Origin: an uncultured Clostridia bacterium
GTDB taxonomy: Bacteria; Bacillota_A; Clostridia; UMGS1840; HGM11507
Reading direction: 5' to 3'
Length of the DNA stretch: 7,174 nucleotides
Assembly (NCBI GenBank): GCA_934403665.1
Contig: CAKRUL010000068.1
Coordinates: 1 to 7,174, forward strand
Position 1 is the stretch's first letter, and the number at the start of each line of letters is the position of its first letter. The notes under the pieces are model-generated. The model was given only the letters and a program-made list of their open reading frames with translations, was not told the DNA's origin and ran no database searches. Shown piece after piece: positions 6,951-7,174 of this stretch. A program made the position numbers and the translations under genes.

Positions 6951-7063
6951 TTATTGGTCTTCTATTTCAATCGGCCTGAGGATATATGAAATTCTTCCTC
7001 CGACAGGGCTTGTTCTTCAGCAGCAGCGCCATGTATTGCGGGAAGGTATTTCCGGTTTTGGCC
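6951..7063 (-). pseudogene. Decayed partial copy of the 5' coding region of the GH42-like gene
   Basis: Two blocks match the gene at 1990-1 in the same order and orientation. 7063-7025 equals 1884-1846 at 39 of 39 bases (RPKPEIPSRNTWR). 7012-6962 matches 1743-1693 at 43 of 51 bases, reading SPVGGRISYILRPIEI against SPVGGGISYALSPAEI. Both blocks stay in one frame because 90 bases between them have been lost, but an in-frame TGA lies between them (7019-7017) and TAA follows at 6953-6951. No start codon, signal peptide or barrel remains. Seven of the eight base changes in the second block alter amino acids, as expected without selection. A faint extra match to the signal-peptide end (GAAACxAAAxGAA) lies near 7064-7080. 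Confidence 0.75.
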
Positions 7064-7096
7064 TTTCTTTTTGTTTCAGACTTTTGCATGATCGAC

Positions 7097-7152
7097 TAAA
7101 TTATACGAAACAAGCTGAAACCGCGAATGTCAGTTATTTATCATACCACCTC
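7097..7152 (-). repeat. Leader segment duplicated from upstream of the GH42-like gene (copy 2)
   Basis: Matches 2089-2144 at 53 of 56 positions, ending at the same CCACCTC. Here the minus strand carries a stronger ribosome-like AAGGAGG before ATG ATA AAT AAC TGA (7144-7130). Between this block and the coding relic about 171 bases, including the start codon and most of the signal peptide, are missing relative to the left-hand locus. The region now serves as upstream DNA of the pseudopilin gene; the duplicated promoter, if any, lies outside the window. Confidence 0.7.
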
Positions 7153-7174
7153 CTTATATTTATTGACTAACTCC

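Noticed and set aside
6967..7089. 40-codon minus-strand ORF (MQKSETKRKAKTGNTFPQYM...) in the relic
   Set aside because: It is out of frame with the parental hydrolase reading, has no clear ribosome site and spans two relic blocks; most likely an accidental frame, though a genome-wide search for the same peptide would settle it.
6946..7170. 74-residue plus-strand frame at the right end
   Set aside because: It shares peptide strings with the plus-strand frame at 1692-2054 only because both lie opposite the duplicated hydrolase segment; the minus-strand reading gives the meaningful protein similarity.

Overview
The window reads as accessory carbohydrate-degradation DNA from a bacterium of the PVC group, most likely Lentisphaerota (Victivallis-like). 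The evidence is a pseudopilin of the expanded DUF1559 / H-X9-DG family, with a [27 protein letters not shown] N-terminus, sitting beside large secreted glycoside hydrolases with CBM9-like and DUF5060-like modules. This assignment is an inference from gene content; no rRNA or other marker is present.

Everything convincing is on the minus strand. In the direction of transcription (high to low coordinates) the order is: (i) 7152-6951, a decayed partial copy of the 5' end of the gene at the far left; (ii) 6922-6077, the pseudopilin; (iii) 6076-5860, an intergenic stretch holding a GC-rich structured island and a promoter; (iv) 5859-2481, a secreted CBM9 / DUF5060 / clan GH-A hydrolase that appears as two reading frames because of a one-base frameshift near 4510; (v) 2480-1991, a 490-base gap with a good promoter and a long leader; (vi) 1990 to beyond base 1, a secreted GH42-like hydrolase that is open to the window edge, so its C-terminus is missing.

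The two hydrolases have signal peptides and recognisable acid/base and nucleophile glutamates, so they probably act outside the cytoplasm on complex glycans. The pseudopilin may belong to the surface or secretion machinery used with them. Each hydrolase locus has its own sigma70-like promoter with a small palindrome at or next to the -10/start region, which suggests separate, probably substrate-responsive control rather than one operon.

The least ordinary signals are the in-frame-repairable frameshift that splits the 1125-residue hydrolase, and the three-block relic upstream of the pseudopilin. The relic repeats part of the left-hand gene and its leader (39/39, 53/56 and 43/51 identical positions), including a leader segment with a four-codon ORF. 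No CRISPR array, tRNA, rRNA, transposase or phage gene was seen.
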